From contig BSWB01000001.1 in the NCBI GenBank assembly GCA_033239125.1, positions 3,546,501 through 3,610,500 on the forward strand: a stretch of DNA of 64,000 bases. The letters run 5' to 3'. Positions 1 through 11,866 of this stretch are shown in pieces. The DNA is from Fagopyrum homotropicum. Its lineage: Eukaryota; Streptophyta; Magnoliopsida; Caryophyllales; Polygonaceae. The notes under the pieces are model-generated. The model was not told the DNA's origin, made no database searches, and saw only the letters and a list, made by a program, of their open reading frames with translations. Position 1 is the first letter of the stretch; every line of letters starts with the position of its first letter. A program made the position numbers and the translations under genes.

Positions 1-2220
1 AAGTTTGTTTAGTAATACAGGGTGCGTTCGGTAGAAGAGAATTAAGGAATTTTACAAAACGGAAATTATGAGGGGTTTTTTTGATCTTACACTAACCGCT
101 TTATCGGTTATGAAAATTATAGGAGAATTATGCTTTTGTTTTTCGATTTCATTATGATTGATCTGAACGGAGTCTGAAAGTATATTTTAAAACCATGAGT
201 TTATTGTAACTGAAGCTTAAATTTATTGTTAGATGAAGTTATAGTTTATTATGTAGCTAAAATAGATAGTTAATTGAAGTTACTTTCTTTATTTTTAGTA
301 GAATAAGATTTTATAGGGTTATATAATAACCTAAAAGTCATCAAGGTTATGATAGTAAAATTTTAGAAAATGGTTGGAAAATAAGTCCTTAATAATTTTC
401 GCAAGTTAAGTTCAATTTATTCCACGTAATTAAACCTTTGTAATTCCGTGCAGTTTAATTCATAAGACGATAAACCGATTCATGTGATTCGGCCAAACCA
501 AACTGGACCCAACCGAATATGGTATGAAAATTCATGTTTGAAAGTAAAGTGACTTGGATCAAAGTTGGTGGATTTGGGGATCTCCCTTCACCGTCATCCT
601 CGCGCTCTAACACCTGTTAGTTACTCTTCCTTCGCCTTTACTTCCTTCAGATTTCTACCTTCAAATGCTGAGTAGTTTTATCGAGCCTCTATTTATGGTG
701 GGTACTATAAAAATATGATGTTGCTTTTGACGAAAGGAGAAAGAAAAATGCAAGACTTTCACTCTCCTAGCATAGTTACTTAGTCCACCAGCCAAAGTCT
801 TTCTCAGTGTTCCTTCTTCTATATCGACATTTATATTATGCACCTACAGATTATAGAATATTCATATGGCTGATGAAAGAAATCGTTGTAAGCAGTAAAT
901 TGAGTAAAAACAGATTCATATGACAAACTTGACAAAGAGATAAGTAAACTAAATAACCTGATTTTGTAGCCAACCGGATAATTTATTTATAATCCACTCA
1001 TTCTGAACACTTTCGTTAGCTTGAGCTCTCGAATTTGATTGTTGCTTTTGATTTAAGAATTCACTAGTTTAAAAATATAAAAGAGTTAGTTTCATTCAAA
1101 TAAATATGTACAATGATTCCAATAAAAATGAAAATGTGATTTTTTTTAATACTAATACTTACTCTTTCAATCCGTTCATCTCAAGAGATCCTTGATTAGT
1201 GCTTCGTATGTCATGCCCCAACATACGTGGAAGCATATCTCCTTTTCCATGATGAATTCAATTCCTGTAAGATTTGTCCAATCCTTTGAAGAAGAGATGT
1301 TCTTCCACCTCATTGATGGGTAGTCATTTATCCACCATACATCTTTTGCATGGACATCACGTTCTACCTTCAACGAGATTTTTCTTTGTCAACTCCAAAA
1401 ACTTTTTAACACCATTAAGATACATTGGATGACTATTTGGCAAATTCATTCAACTTGTATCCATACTTGTAAATAATATTCAACTTTGAGAATTTAGATA
1501 GTTCCATTTGTGACATTCTAAAGACAAATTTAATACGATAATTGATAAGAAATGAAGAATCAAGATTCTTAAGATACGTCATTAATGTAATATTGAAGAA
1601 ATTAGAAAGAATAAAACGGTAACAACATTTTAAAGACAAATCTCACTAATACTATGTGCATAAATTATAGGAAATGTGGTGACAAATTTAATACGGTAAC
1701 TAAAAAATGCAAATAAAAAAAGTGCACAAACTCTAAACAAACTCAGTACGTGAATTCGTTTATGCAACTACAACTTGAAGACAACACCTGATTTGGATTA
1801 AACCTTATGATGGCTACACTGTTAGAGAAGGAAATACCTAATTTGGAATGTGTTATCTGAGAACCAAACGGATTTGGATTGAGAGAAGACAACTTTGAGA
1901 ACCCAGACAGGAAAATGTGCTATCTGAGTGAGTTGATTTGGATTGAGAGAAGATGGAACTTGCGAGTCGCTAAGCAACATCTAATTTGGGAATTTAGGTT
2001 TGTGTCATTTGCGAAGACGGAACTGACAGGGAAATATTCAAATTTGGGAATTCAGATTGTAATATTGCGACACCTTTTATTGTTGTTAAAATAAAATAAA
2101 AAGCGACGCTCAAAGATGTCGTTGTATGTGTCATTTGGGACACACAAAACTGTCTTTATTTGTGTCATATGCGAGACACCATAAAGTCTCTTTTTGAGCC
2201 ATTTGTGACACCTACATGTG
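1..2220. other. Intergenic, no gene supported
   Basis: This stretch is AT-rich and only short ORFs are open. The longest minus-strand ones (1176-1373 and 1433-1639) show no family motif that I recognise. The part from about 2050 to 2220 repeats the words gtgtcat and gacac at short intervals, which looks like the end of an unidentified repeat next to the LTR that begins at 2221. I see no RNA gene and no promoter that I could tie to a gene. Confidence 0.5.
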
Positions 2221-3929
2221 TGTAAGACCCCAATTTTCACCTTCACTGCCCCGCGGTGAAGAAGGCCGTCCCAACGGCATTGGTGGGTGTTACCGCCCCT
2301 GCGGCACAAACAATCCGCCCTTGCGGATTTGCCACAGATCGCGAAGATCTTCTGTCTTCTTCGGTTCTATCTTTTTCCCATCTTAGAAGATCTGATTATA
2401 TTATCTTTGGGCCGGCTTTCCTTGGATCTTCTAACCCTAGACGCCCTTCTTTTTATCTTTCTTACTCTCCTTTATATTCCCGTCTTTCCTTCTTTTTCCC
2501 GTTTCTTGCATACATTCTTCAACCTTGAGAGCTGCAACCGTCTTCCTTCCTTTATGTGATCTTATTGAACGTGTAAGTCTTCTCCCTTGAGTCTCTCATC
2601 ACGTTCATGTAGTCGTTGCATGTCTTCCCCTTCTGTTTCGTTTTCTTCTTCGTTATTCCCTTTTCTTTTTCTTCTCCAAGGATCAATGAGCCTTGATTCT
2701 TGTGGAGCGTTATGTTGTTGATCCTTTGATGTTCACATGCTCCCTTGGTTGAGTTGTGAAGTGTGAGAGTGCTGGAAGAACAAGCCTTGGCCTTGTCGTG
2801 GTTCTGTTGTCGTCGAGAAGTCGACAGTGCCTCTACACCATATCTGCCCCCACGCCTCTGCAGTGCCGCCCCCCGACCATCCGCCCCTGCGGTTTCCTCT
2901 GCAGTAACTCCCGTTCTTGTGAGTTGCTTCCTTCCTTGCTTTCCTCATTCCTTTCCTTGATCCGTATGGATGTTCCTTGTTTCCTGAGTATGTTGTAAGA
3001 TTAAGGTTGAGGCCTTAACTTATGGAGATCTCTTACAGATCATTGAGACTAGAAGTTATAGACTTCTAGCAACCGTTTCGTTTCTAATTCGTGATGCTTG
3101 TGTGAATAGGCTTTCCTTACTCCTTTCTTGAGGGAAACTGAGCCGTTCTTTGAGTGTGTGCAGTGTGTTGGGTGTTCCTTCGAGTGAGGTAAGTCCCTTG
3201 GACTTACTTAGCTTCATTTCGCGTAATAGCTTGAGTATTTTGGCTTGTTTGTTGTTTATCATGTTATAACAAATAACCGGAATAGGATTCACCTTTATAA
3301 CCTTAACTGGCCCAAGTGTATGATAATCGGGCGGTGACCACTTGTCTAGTTCTTCAAAAGACTAGAATGTGCTCTTGCGATCCAAACCCGTAGGTAACGG
3401 ATAGTACTGATCTATTCCTATTGGTAGACGGAAGTGGAGGTGAGTTTCGGGAGATGCTCGTGTGACAAAAAAAAAGTTGAATTAGTAATGGATAACTTAA
3501 TGAAAGATAATAACCGTTTGTGTGCGAGCATGTTATATGTTTACATTTCCCTTATGTGTGTTTGTGCCTTTACGTTCTTGTTGATATGTATAATGTTAGC
3601 TAACGGTTTATACCGTTGTTGTAAATGTTCCGCAGGTTCAGGATGCTGCTGAGTGATCCGGACGATGTGGTCAGCCGAGGTTCCCGTACATTATAAGACG
3701 AGATCGAGTTTATGTTATGTTGTTGCTTTCTCTTTTGTTTTGAACTTGGCTGCGAGTCTTTTATGTTTTTTTCCTTTTGTTTAAACCTTTGGTTTTATAT
3801 TGAGTTTTGGTTTTCATTCGTCTGTGCCTTGTTGTAAGATCGGTTGTGTTGTTGCTACTTTGAGGGTCGGGACCCATTGTGCGGTCCTAGCCCATAACGC
3901 TTCGAGTTCCAAGAACTTGGGGTGTTACA
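2221..3929 (+). mobile_element. Ty3/gypsy-like LTR
   Basis: A 1.7-kb long terminal repeat starts with TGTAAGACCCC and ends with GGGGTGTTACA, the near-inverted-repeat ends common in plant gypsy LTRs. A tRNA-Met-type primer binding site lies three bases beyond its right end and the start of a gag reading frame follows, so this is the 5' LTR of a plus-strand element whose rest is missing. A diverged LTR of the same family lies in opposite orientation at 27184-28854. Short ORFs inside it are not genes. Confidence 0.85.
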
Positions 3930-3932
3930 ATA

Positions 3933-3944
3933 TGGTATCAGAGC
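3933..3944 (+). other. Primer binding site of the gypsy-like element
   Basis: TGGTATCAGAGC is the sequence complementary to the 3' end of plant initiator tRNA-Met. It lies immediately downstream of the LTR, where a retrotransposon primes minus-strand synthesis, and it fixes the element's orientation as plus. Confidence 0.85.
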
Positions 3945-4214
3945 TCTAGGTTGGCAACAATGACACTCGAAATCTTCTAAAGGTCGGATGGATAAATAAA
4001 TAGAACCCGCAAGGGGTCTAACGTTTTCAAAAAGGGGGCTTTGTTTTAATCTTGTCGGTCTGGGATAGATGTACGGGGGATCACCACTACCTCCGTGGAT
4101 CTCAGCAGTGTGATTCTTATATGTTGGCCTTTATATGTGTTTTTTCTGGATTTCTGCTTTAGCTGTAGCGTGACCTTATATCTATATAGTCTTATATATT
4201 TATCCTTATAGCAT

Positions 4215-4334
4215 ATGACACGCACTAGAGCTACCGCTGCTATAGGGCGAGGAAGGGGTCAACCACCACTTCCACGTGCCGTCCGTGGACGAGGACGTGT
4301 AGGAAGACCTCCACTAGTTAGAGGTCGGGGTTAA
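4215..4334 (+). pseudogene. Start of a gypsy-type gag, truncated
   Basis: An ATG about 270 bases after the primer binding site opens a 39-codon frame that is rich in Arg, Gly and Pro. It contains repeated RGRG words, as expected for the basic N terminus of a plant gypsy gag. The frame stops at 4332-4334, and unrelated AT-rich DNA follows from about 4360, so the rest of gag-pol and the 3' LTR are lost. The truncation shows the element cannot move by itself. Confidence 0.6.
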
Positions 4335-5055
4335 GCCTTAGTTGTTGATCCGCCTATCGCTTAGAAATTTGATTACATACAATAAATGAAACAAAATTTA
4401 TTGCAAAAAAATCATGATAAGTAGGATTTATTATTTTGCACCAGTTGAACCATTCTCAGTTCCCACAAACATTTAATGCATGTGCAAATTAATTTTGTAA
4501 AATATATTATACATTCTATCTTATTTTGCCAAAGTCCATTCATCAATTGCAGTCACATCCTATCATACAGTTTTGAAATAATTATTATACTACTTTTTTA
4601 ATTAATTATATTTGTCTGTAATCAGTGATTTGTTATAAAAGTATTTTGTATTTAATTATCCAATTACTTATGATTTATAATAAAAATAAACTTTGGCATC
4701 AAGAAGAAGCCAACATGCAATAGTTTTCTATCCAAATTAATCAAGCATGATATCTGACGGTATATGATTAGAACTATTCAATATGTATAATATATTTAAT
4801 ATTTCACTTAAATTGTCTCAAAAAAAATATTTCACTTAAATCGAGTATTGCTTTGATTCGTGATGTTTACGGTGTTGTGCATAAAACTCAACATGATCAT
4901 TACCAAAAAAAAAAACTCAACGTGAATAAGTCATATTCACGATGGCAACACATGTGATACAATACTACCCTATGATGTACGGAAATTTCTAGAAGACGGA
5001 GTTTCTCGTGTCATGTCATGTTTAGAAACGAGAACACGCAAGAACACACCTCGGA

Positions 5056-5121
5056 CATACCATAAATTTTCTTACCAGAAAATTCATAACCGAATTTTCT
5101 TGTATGAAAATTTATGGTATG
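5056..5121. repeat. Nested perfect inverted repeat (foldback)
   Basis: The 16-base arm at 5056-5071 (cataccataaattttc) is the exact reverse complement of 5106-5121. Inside it, 5077-5085 and 5092-5100 form a second 9-base perfect stem with a 6-base loop. Weaker complementarity continues outward (catgtcatg near 5015-5023 against catgacat near 5133-5140). The structure could be a small MITE or a hairpin RNA source; the sequence does not decide. Confidence 0.7.
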
Positions 5122-5747
5122 AAATTATAAAGCATGACATCCAAACACCACAACACCATTTGGCCTCCTCGTTATGCCAAGCAAACCAGCAGAGAAAAGA
5201 GTAAAAGAAAATAAAAAAAATAAAAAGAATTTAAAAAAATGTTCAATTACCATAATAAAATAGAAAATGGCCTATATAACCAAATTCTTTCAACACAATG
5301 TTAGGGAAACTATAACCCCTTTACCATTAAAAGTCCATGACATATTTGAGAGAGTTACACGCTACATTAAAACAACAAGAACTTTATGAAAAATAATAAG
5401 CTGAATTTGTCTCACGACATATATGATGAACTTAGATTATCAGTTTTTCTTAATAAATTTTAAAATTTTACTTAAGATAGTATCTTGTTTTAAAAGGGGA
5501 TTTGTTTCCAAAATTATAAGCTTAGTCAAAATTTTATTAAGGACTAATTAGTAGACACCCACAACTTGTGTCATTAGTACATATAAATCCCTAACTCATG
5601 AACAAAATCTCATTGATATACTCCCGTGTTATTTGTAATGGCCGTAACGCACATGAGCCCTTCACGAGCTCGAAGATATATTTCACAATGTAGAGCCTCA
5701 ACGTTCTCCTCGTCTTTGAAACAAATAAATGTGTATATGAGTAGAAC

Positions 5748-6057
5748 TAGACATGGGTCCGGTTTGGGCCAAACCGCCAAACCGGCAGTTTAAGTTTGCT
5801 GGCTTGGCCAAACCGTAGGTTACCGGTTTAGGTTGCCGGTTGGTTTTTTTTTTATTATAATTTTTATTGGCCCAAACCGGCCGGTTTGGTACTCAAACCG
5901 GCAGTTAAGGTTTAGTGAACCAAACCGCCGGTTTGGTCTAGTTTCCAATATATTTTTTATATATAAACCGACGGTTTTGATTTCTATGGTTTAGGTTTAG
6001 GTTTGGCCGTCGGTTCCCAAACCTAAACCGTCGGTTTAGATTTGGGTCCCATGTCTA
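5748..6057. mobile_element. hAT-like MITE built of AAACCG motifs
   Basis: The ends TAGACATGGGTCC and (on the other strand) TAGACATGGGACC are terminal inverted repeats. The flanking octamers agtagaac (5740-5747) and agtcgaaa (6058-6065) are a decayed 8-bp target duplication, the length typical of hAT elements. Nearly all of the 310-bp interior is made of AAACCG/CGGTTT words in both orientations. There is no coding capacity. Assignment to hAT rests on the TIR and duplication length only. Confidence 0.65.
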
Positions 6058-6767
6058 AGTCGAAACACTAGAAACTTATCTTTAATTTTTTCTTTCATAT
6101 TTCAAATAATTTTTTAATATAATTTCGCTGAACCTAAGATTATTCGTACAAAGATTAAATATGTCATCTATATTTTCGACCTCTATGACTTAGGTAATAG
6201 GTTATTCGAAAATTATAACGCCATAAATAATCTCACACATGAATTAAAAATATCAATTTTCATATAATTATACAAAAACATTTCTCTATATTTTATATAT
6301 CTTAAAACATATATTTTAGTCTTATCACATGATAAACACATTAAAATTTTATAAAAGGAAGTAGTATATAGATAGATGAACAAAAGTAACATAAGATAAG
6401 AATTAGATAACCATTACAATAATTAAAAAAAAGAAAAAAGAAAATTACATACATTAAGCTAGAGAGAGAAAGAGCCTACCCTACAAGTGTGTAGTGTTTT
6501 TAAAAAGCGTCGTTCTCTGCTTCATCGCGTCTCTTCTTCCTCTTTCTCTTCCCCATTTCCGTTGAATCTGACAAAAAAGGAACCTCCACCCCTCTTCCCA
6601 ATACGCGGATTCTTCCGTTTTTAAATATCCTTTCATCTTCGATCTGCTCCTCGATTCTTCCAGCTGATTAAGCATATTCCCACCCTCAATTTCCATTCTC
6701 CAATTCCTACTTCCAATCGTTTCGAATTCGAGTTCCAATCAGAAATTTGGAAGCGCTGTTTGAGAAA

Positions 6768-9700
6768 ATGGCGTTTTGGAAGGGTAATTTAGGGTTATGG
6801 TTGACGGTGGTGTTAGCGGTGCTAGTCGCAACGACGTCGTTTGGTCTGGTGGAAGCTCGATACGGCGAGTTGAGGAAACACAAAAACGCTTATGCTGCGA
6901 TGATGTATATGGGGACCCCTAGAGATTACGAGTTCTACGTTGCTACTCGTGTCCTCATGAGATCTCTCGCCGACCTCGCCGTCGATGCCGATCTCGTCGT
7001 CATTGCCTCCGTTGACGTTCCTCTTCGCTGGGTCCAGGCTCTGTAAGTTTCCTTTCCTTTTTTTTTAATTTACTTTTTCTTTTTTTCTTTCTATTTTTTG
7101 TCTGTATCTTTGCTGTCTTAATTAATTCATTATTTGCGCGTAATTTTATTAAATTAAATTAATCTGGTGTGACGGAGCGCTGTGTTTCTTACTGTGCACT
7201 CGCGCTTATCTCAAGTCAACGAAATTACTCACTCTAAGGGTTTTACACAAGGGAAGAAGGATCGTTAGGTGGCTATCCAAACGGTCCCTTATTCTCTTCC
7301 AAACGGCTATATGAGTATGTTTGAGTAGAAAATCTGACAAATATTTTTCCAAATTAAAATTAATTTCAAGTACCATCGAAACTCGATTGAGATTAAAATT
7401 GGTAAGTAATCACTCAACCATATCTGTATTTAGATTAGTTGGTTTGATTATGGCTTTTAGTAGGATATTACCATTATAAATTGGGATTTAGTGTTCAGCA
7501 TTTTCTAAATTGTTATATTTTGGGTTGAATATACTAATTTTAGTCATTTTGAAATTGATTTTTGACGTGTATTCGTGTAGGCAACTCTAAATATTCTTTG
7601 AATTTATCTGAATTTTAAAAATACTGTTAAAGCTTTTGTCTTTGAATAATCATATTTTAGTTAGTTATATATATTTCTACGAATTATATTTCTGATATAA
7701 TAATTAGATAGGTACAAGTACAATTATTTGTTTTTTGAATATTTTATATGTCGGCCGGCAACCTGGCGGTGTCCTTAAAACATGACCGATTTTTCATATT
7801 TTTTTATGATTTATAATATATATGATCAAGATTAGTTTGTAATTATGAGTTTGAGTTCAAATTATGTAATTAGTTGTACTGGTTTTCCCATTTTTGAAAT
7901 ATAATTCTTTCATGTTTATTGAGCGTTAATATTTAAAATTACAAACAGTGGCTTTCAGTAATTTGAAAGTTGCAAATATTTTTTTAGAAGAAAGATATCC
8001 TGACCAGTATTTTGTTTGATAATAAATGTTCAACATTTTCATGAAAGGCTTAACCTAGTTGCTTGACTTGGTATTTGCTATTTTGATGTTGATGTTTTTC
8101 TAAGTTGGAATTGGTCAATGGTTTGTAGTAGCCTCTCAATTCTTTCCCAATAAGATATTTTCTTGAAAAACATAGGAAGATAGTATAAGAAATTCAAACA
8201 ATTGAAGAATATTAGAAAGTAAGGACAATTAAAAATCAAAGGAAGAAATTCGAAAGTTAAAATTAAACTTTATATTATAGTTGACAAAATTTTAAAATAT
8301 TGATACATAAATCATTATTAATATATTTATTTTCTCTACATATTTTTTTAATTTTTTTTTGATGATTAAATCTATTTATGTACTTAATATCATCTATTTT
8401 CTCTCTATATTTATGCACCCACAAAAACCAGAATTTACATGGGAGGAGAAAAGTCAATGCTCCATGTCTTAGACACGCTTTAAAGCTACATGATTATGAT
8501 CAAGACAAGGGGGGGCATGTGATAAGACCGGATATTACGCCTCCAATCCTTAGTTAAACTCATTAAAAATATTATAGGATACAATTGTAAAAAAAGAGAA
8601 TTGAGAAGATATTTCAAAGTTGACCAAGCAAGGCAAGCATCAATTTGTTCCTTAGGTGCTCCTCTTATCCTGGTTTGTTGTACTTATGTTCTATTCCGGG
8701 TTAGTCAGATTGTCGAATCAATTTTCTTTAACAAAAATATTTTTTAAAGTTCTTATGTACAAGTACAAACGACATGCTTCTAGTTTGATTAAATGTTATC
8801 TGTAATGCAAATTGTTTGAACATAAGCTCATTTAATTAGTATATATCTGCATATGCTGCAAGCTAGTTGTAGTGGTTGGTATATGTTTTTATTAATGGAA
8901 GTGCACAAGTTGAGGGTCTAAAATATCTACCTCTTTGAACTGCCATTCAACCACCAAATCTACTTTATTTTCATGTCTATGATTGACTTGTAGACGTGTC
9001 TGATGAACTGGCTGAGTTGTTGCTTACCTGTCAATCAATCATATTCAAACATGATATAAAATTCATTTATTGACCTGGGGTTCATAAGTTCATTAGCATG
9101 TGCGAGGACATTCATAGCCAATACTGTGAAAAGATTGCTCAACCTTTTTTATTTTTTCTGGATTTGGAAATGAATGAATGCTTATTACACTTGACCACGG
9201 CGTTATGTAGTTGGGTTCCGCGGAAAACTTATGTTCTGTTTAAACTTCGGTTTCTCTCATAATTGATCGAGGTTGACTTGTACTAGCTCTGTGATTGAAT
9301 TCCTGTTGTGGAAAGTTTGGATTCATTTACAGGGAACGAGTTCATGTTATGAGCAGGAAATTCTAACTTGAGACTCGGCTTTTTGTGATTTCCAGAGAGA
9401 AGGAAGATGGAGTAAAAGTGGTGAGGGTGGAGAATGTGCATAACCCGTATAGGGATGACAATTCTAATGATAGATTCAAGCTGACCATGAACAAGCTTTA
9501 TGCTTGGAGTTTAGTTGATTATGATCGAGTTGTCATGCTTGACGCGGATAACCTTTTTCTCCAAAAGACAGATGAACTATTCCAATGTGGCCAGTTCTGT
9601 GCAGCTTTCATCAACCCTTGCATTTTCCACACTGGTCTCTTTGTCTTGCAGGTGAATTCTCGTTTGTATACGAGTTTCGTTTGGTAGTAATTGGAAATGG

Positions 9701-10893
9701 TTGCATAATGTGTTTATGTTACTTTGCAGCCGTCTAATGAAGTTTTCAAGGACATGCTTCATGAGCTAGAGGTAGGGAGGCCGAACTCCGACGGGGCAGA
9801 TCAGGGTTTTATTGGAGGTTATTTTCCTGATTTGTTGGATATGCCTATGTTTCATCCCCCTGCAAACAACACTAAGCTTGATGGGAAATTCCGGCTTCCT
9901 CTTGGGTACCAAATGGATGCTTCTTACTTCTGTAAGTACAATAGAATCCGACAATAATCCGCCTTCTTTGGATATGCCTATGTTTCATCCCCCTGCAAAC
10001 ATCTCGTGTTTCTCATTTATTGTTTTGCTTACTTCGCAGATCTGAAACTCCGATGGAACGTTCCTTGTGGGCCAAATAGCGTCATCACTTTTCCAAGCGC
10101 GGTGTACATGAAGCCTTGGTACTGGTGGTCATGGCCTGTTCTTCCTCTTGGCTTGGAATGGCATGAACGCCGCCTAAAGACTGTGGGGTAAGATTGAAAC
10201 CATTCAGACCCATTCTTAGCCACAATTACCAACTGTGAACAATACACATACTATTTATATCACATTTGTTCAAAGATTACATGGTTTAATCTTAAATCCA
10301 ACACTATATAGTCAGTACTAAGTCTAAAATGTCATTTCTGATGTAATAGGTACGGAGCAGAGATGCCAATGGTGATGATCCAGGCAGTGATCTACCTCGG
10401 AATCATAGCCATCACGCGGTTAGCTCGTCCTAGCCTCTCCAAGCTCTGTTACAGGCGTTCAGACAGGAACATATCTATGTACCATGCAAGCCTCAAGGTG
10501 TTAGCCGTGTTCTCCATTCTTGCAGCCTATGTCGTACCTTTCTTCTTGATCCCGAGAACCATCCATCCCCTAGTAGGTTGGAGCGTCTACCTGCTCGGTT
10601 CCTTTGCACTTTGCTGCATTGCAATAAACGCCTTTCTTCTCCCGGTTTTGGCTGTGCTTACACCATGGTTGGGATTTTTCGGAGCCTTATTGGTCATGGC
10701 ATTCCCATGGTACCATGATGGGATTCAAAGGGCATTGGTGGTTTTCGGTTACGCGTTTTGTGCTGCCCCTTCTCTTTGGATCGCATCTACACGAGTTTTC
10801 GCGTGCTTACAAGTGTCCCTCGAGAGAGAAGCTTTCTTGCCAAGTAGGCTAACTGAGATCCCACAGGCTCCAAGCTTCAACAAGCTGTATTAG
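6768..10893 (+). CDS. IPUT1: Inositol phosphorylceramide glucuronosyltransferase (GT8, IPUT1/PGSIP6 type)
   Basis: The product is a GT8-family Golgi enzyme that adds glucuronic acid to inositol phosphorylceramide, the first sugar of plant GIPC sphingolipids. Coding exons are 6768-7042, 9396-9651, 9730-9931, 10040-10187 and 10350-10893, giving 474 aa with consistent phases and GT..AG introns. ATG 6768 has the context aaaATGg and begins a hydrophobic N-terminal signal/anchor (about residues 8-28). The GT8 DxD motif is the DAD at 141-143 in VVMLDADNLFL, and GADQGF lies near 199-204. The stretch GYQMDASYFYLKLRWN joins across the exon 3/4 border. From residue 300 onward several hydrophobic segments form the multi-pass C-terminal membrane region found in this subfamily. 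The C terminus NKLY is also typical. It is somewhat shorter than I expect for the family. Intron 1 is 2.35 kb. Assignment is strong. Confidence 0.92.
7043..9395 (+). other. Intron 1 of the IPUT1 gene
   Basis: A 2.35-kb phase-2 intron runs from GTAAGT to TTTCCAG. It is AT-rich, with no internal gene or recognisable transposon. It includes a short GC-richer patch near 7750-7790 that I cannot assign. Confidence 0.8.
9968..10001 (+). repeat. 34-bp exon 3 copy inside intron 3
   Basis: These 34 bases are identical to 9835-9868 in exon 3, the part encoding LDMPMFHPPAN. The copy lies 37 bases into the intron and 38 bases before the next exon, and it is not flanked by splice sites of its own. It appears to be a recent short duplication in the IPUT1 gene. 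Confidence 0.9.
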
Positions 10894-11265
10894 AAGTGTT
10901 GTTCTTCTCATGGGTTCTTGCTTTTTGATGCATTGCATATAGCCAAAATGATCATTAGGGGAAAACACAAGGGATGATGTTGTATTTGGCCTTGTTCTTG
11001 CAAAGCCGTTTGTTAATCATGTGAGAGGCTAGGAAGAGAAAAAGGAAAGAAATTCAAAGGGGTAAGAGAGGTTTTGAAAGGAGATCAAAGTTGGATTGTA
11101 AAACATCACTAGATGTATAAAATTGATAGGGGGTTGTTCCCAAAAACACTCCCTTTGTACTTACAATGATTCATACTATCCACTTTCTATATTACATCCA
11201 ATCAAATATATCTACAAGAAAGTTCTCCTTCTTCAAAATATGTCGAAATATAAAAACGATAGATA

Positions 11266-11866
11266 AACTTATCAAATTTTAGACGATAAAACGACAATTG
11301 AACTTGGCTGGAAGGCCGAGTAGCGATATTGATGGCTGGAAGGCTGAGTAGCGGTATTGATGGTGTATCTTGTTTGTTCTGGAAACACGCCTTCCTATTC
11401 TATCTTTTCTCAAATTGCCTTTAAAGGAGGAAACAGAAGCTCAAGAAGGAATACTAAAACCTAGTTCACTCGTCGAGTCTCTTTGCATCCATGGTTGTAT
11501 GGTTAAAGCGCTCAATTCATAATTGGCGAATTCGTAGGTTCAATTCCTACTGGATGCACATCAATGAGACCCTCCAATAAGTACAAGTTTATTGGAAGCT
11601 CGCCCTAAGCTAACCGTTTTATTCTCTTATGATATTAAGTGTGTGATCAAACAACAAGACATCAAACAATGACAAAGCGACGAGTGAACTAGGTTAGAGA
11701 AAATTAACTTATCAAAATTTTGATGATAAAACGACGATTGAACTTGACAATGACAAAGCGACGAGTGAACTAGGTTAGAGAAAATTAACTTATCAAAATT
11801 TTGATGATAAAACAACGATTGAACTTGACTGGAAGGCCGAGTAACAATATTGATTGGTGGACGAAG
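11266..11866. repeat. Repeat cluster around the trnI insertion
   Basis: An 81-bp unit is repeated in tandem at 11667-11747 and 11748-11828 with one difference seen. A diverged copy of its second half plus the following ggaaggccgagta word lies at about 11266-11345 and again at 11788-11866, so related direct repeats bracket the tRNA segment. In addition 11460-11475 is the reverse complement of 11678-11693. The ORF read across the tandem units on the minus strand is not a gene. Confidence 0.75.
11485..11558 (+). tRNA. trnI-CAU: Plastid-derived trnI-CAU copy (nuclear plastid insertion)
   Basis: The 74 bases fold as a tRNA. The 7-bp acceptor stem GCATCCA/TGGATGC and the T arm GTAGG-TTCAATT-CCTAC are perfect, and the anticodon loop TTCATAA contains CAT. 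The sequence closely resembles the chloroplast tRNA-Ile(CAU) gene that lies between rpl23 and ycf2, with a few changes in the D arm and anticodon arm. The following bases (gaccctccaataag) also resemble plastid sequence downstream of trnI, then similarity ends. It is likely a small transferred fragment rather than a working nuclear tRNA gene. The match to plastid DNA is from memory, not from a search. Confidence 0.8.

Larger units (their letters stand above)
4360..6479. other. Intergenic with a foldback and one hAT-type MITE
   Basis: This is AT-rich spacer upstream of the IPUT1 gene. It holds a nested inverted repeat at 5056-5121 and an AAACCG-rich MITE at 5748-6057, both described separately. 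I see no coding region. The last few hundred bases before 6768 are pyrimidine-rich on the plus strand (6530-6700) and are the likely promoter and 5' UTR of the gene that starts at 6768. Confidence 0.5.

Noticed and set aside
1176..1373. 65-codon minus-strand ORF with several Trp
   Set aside because: It looks protein-like, but I cannot match it to a family and no adjoining exons extend it.
2256..3652. ORFs within the first LTR, including a Cys-rich one at 3434-3652
   Set aside because: They lie inside an LTR. The Cys-rich end comes from LTR sequence also present, without an ORF, in the related LTR at 27184-28854.
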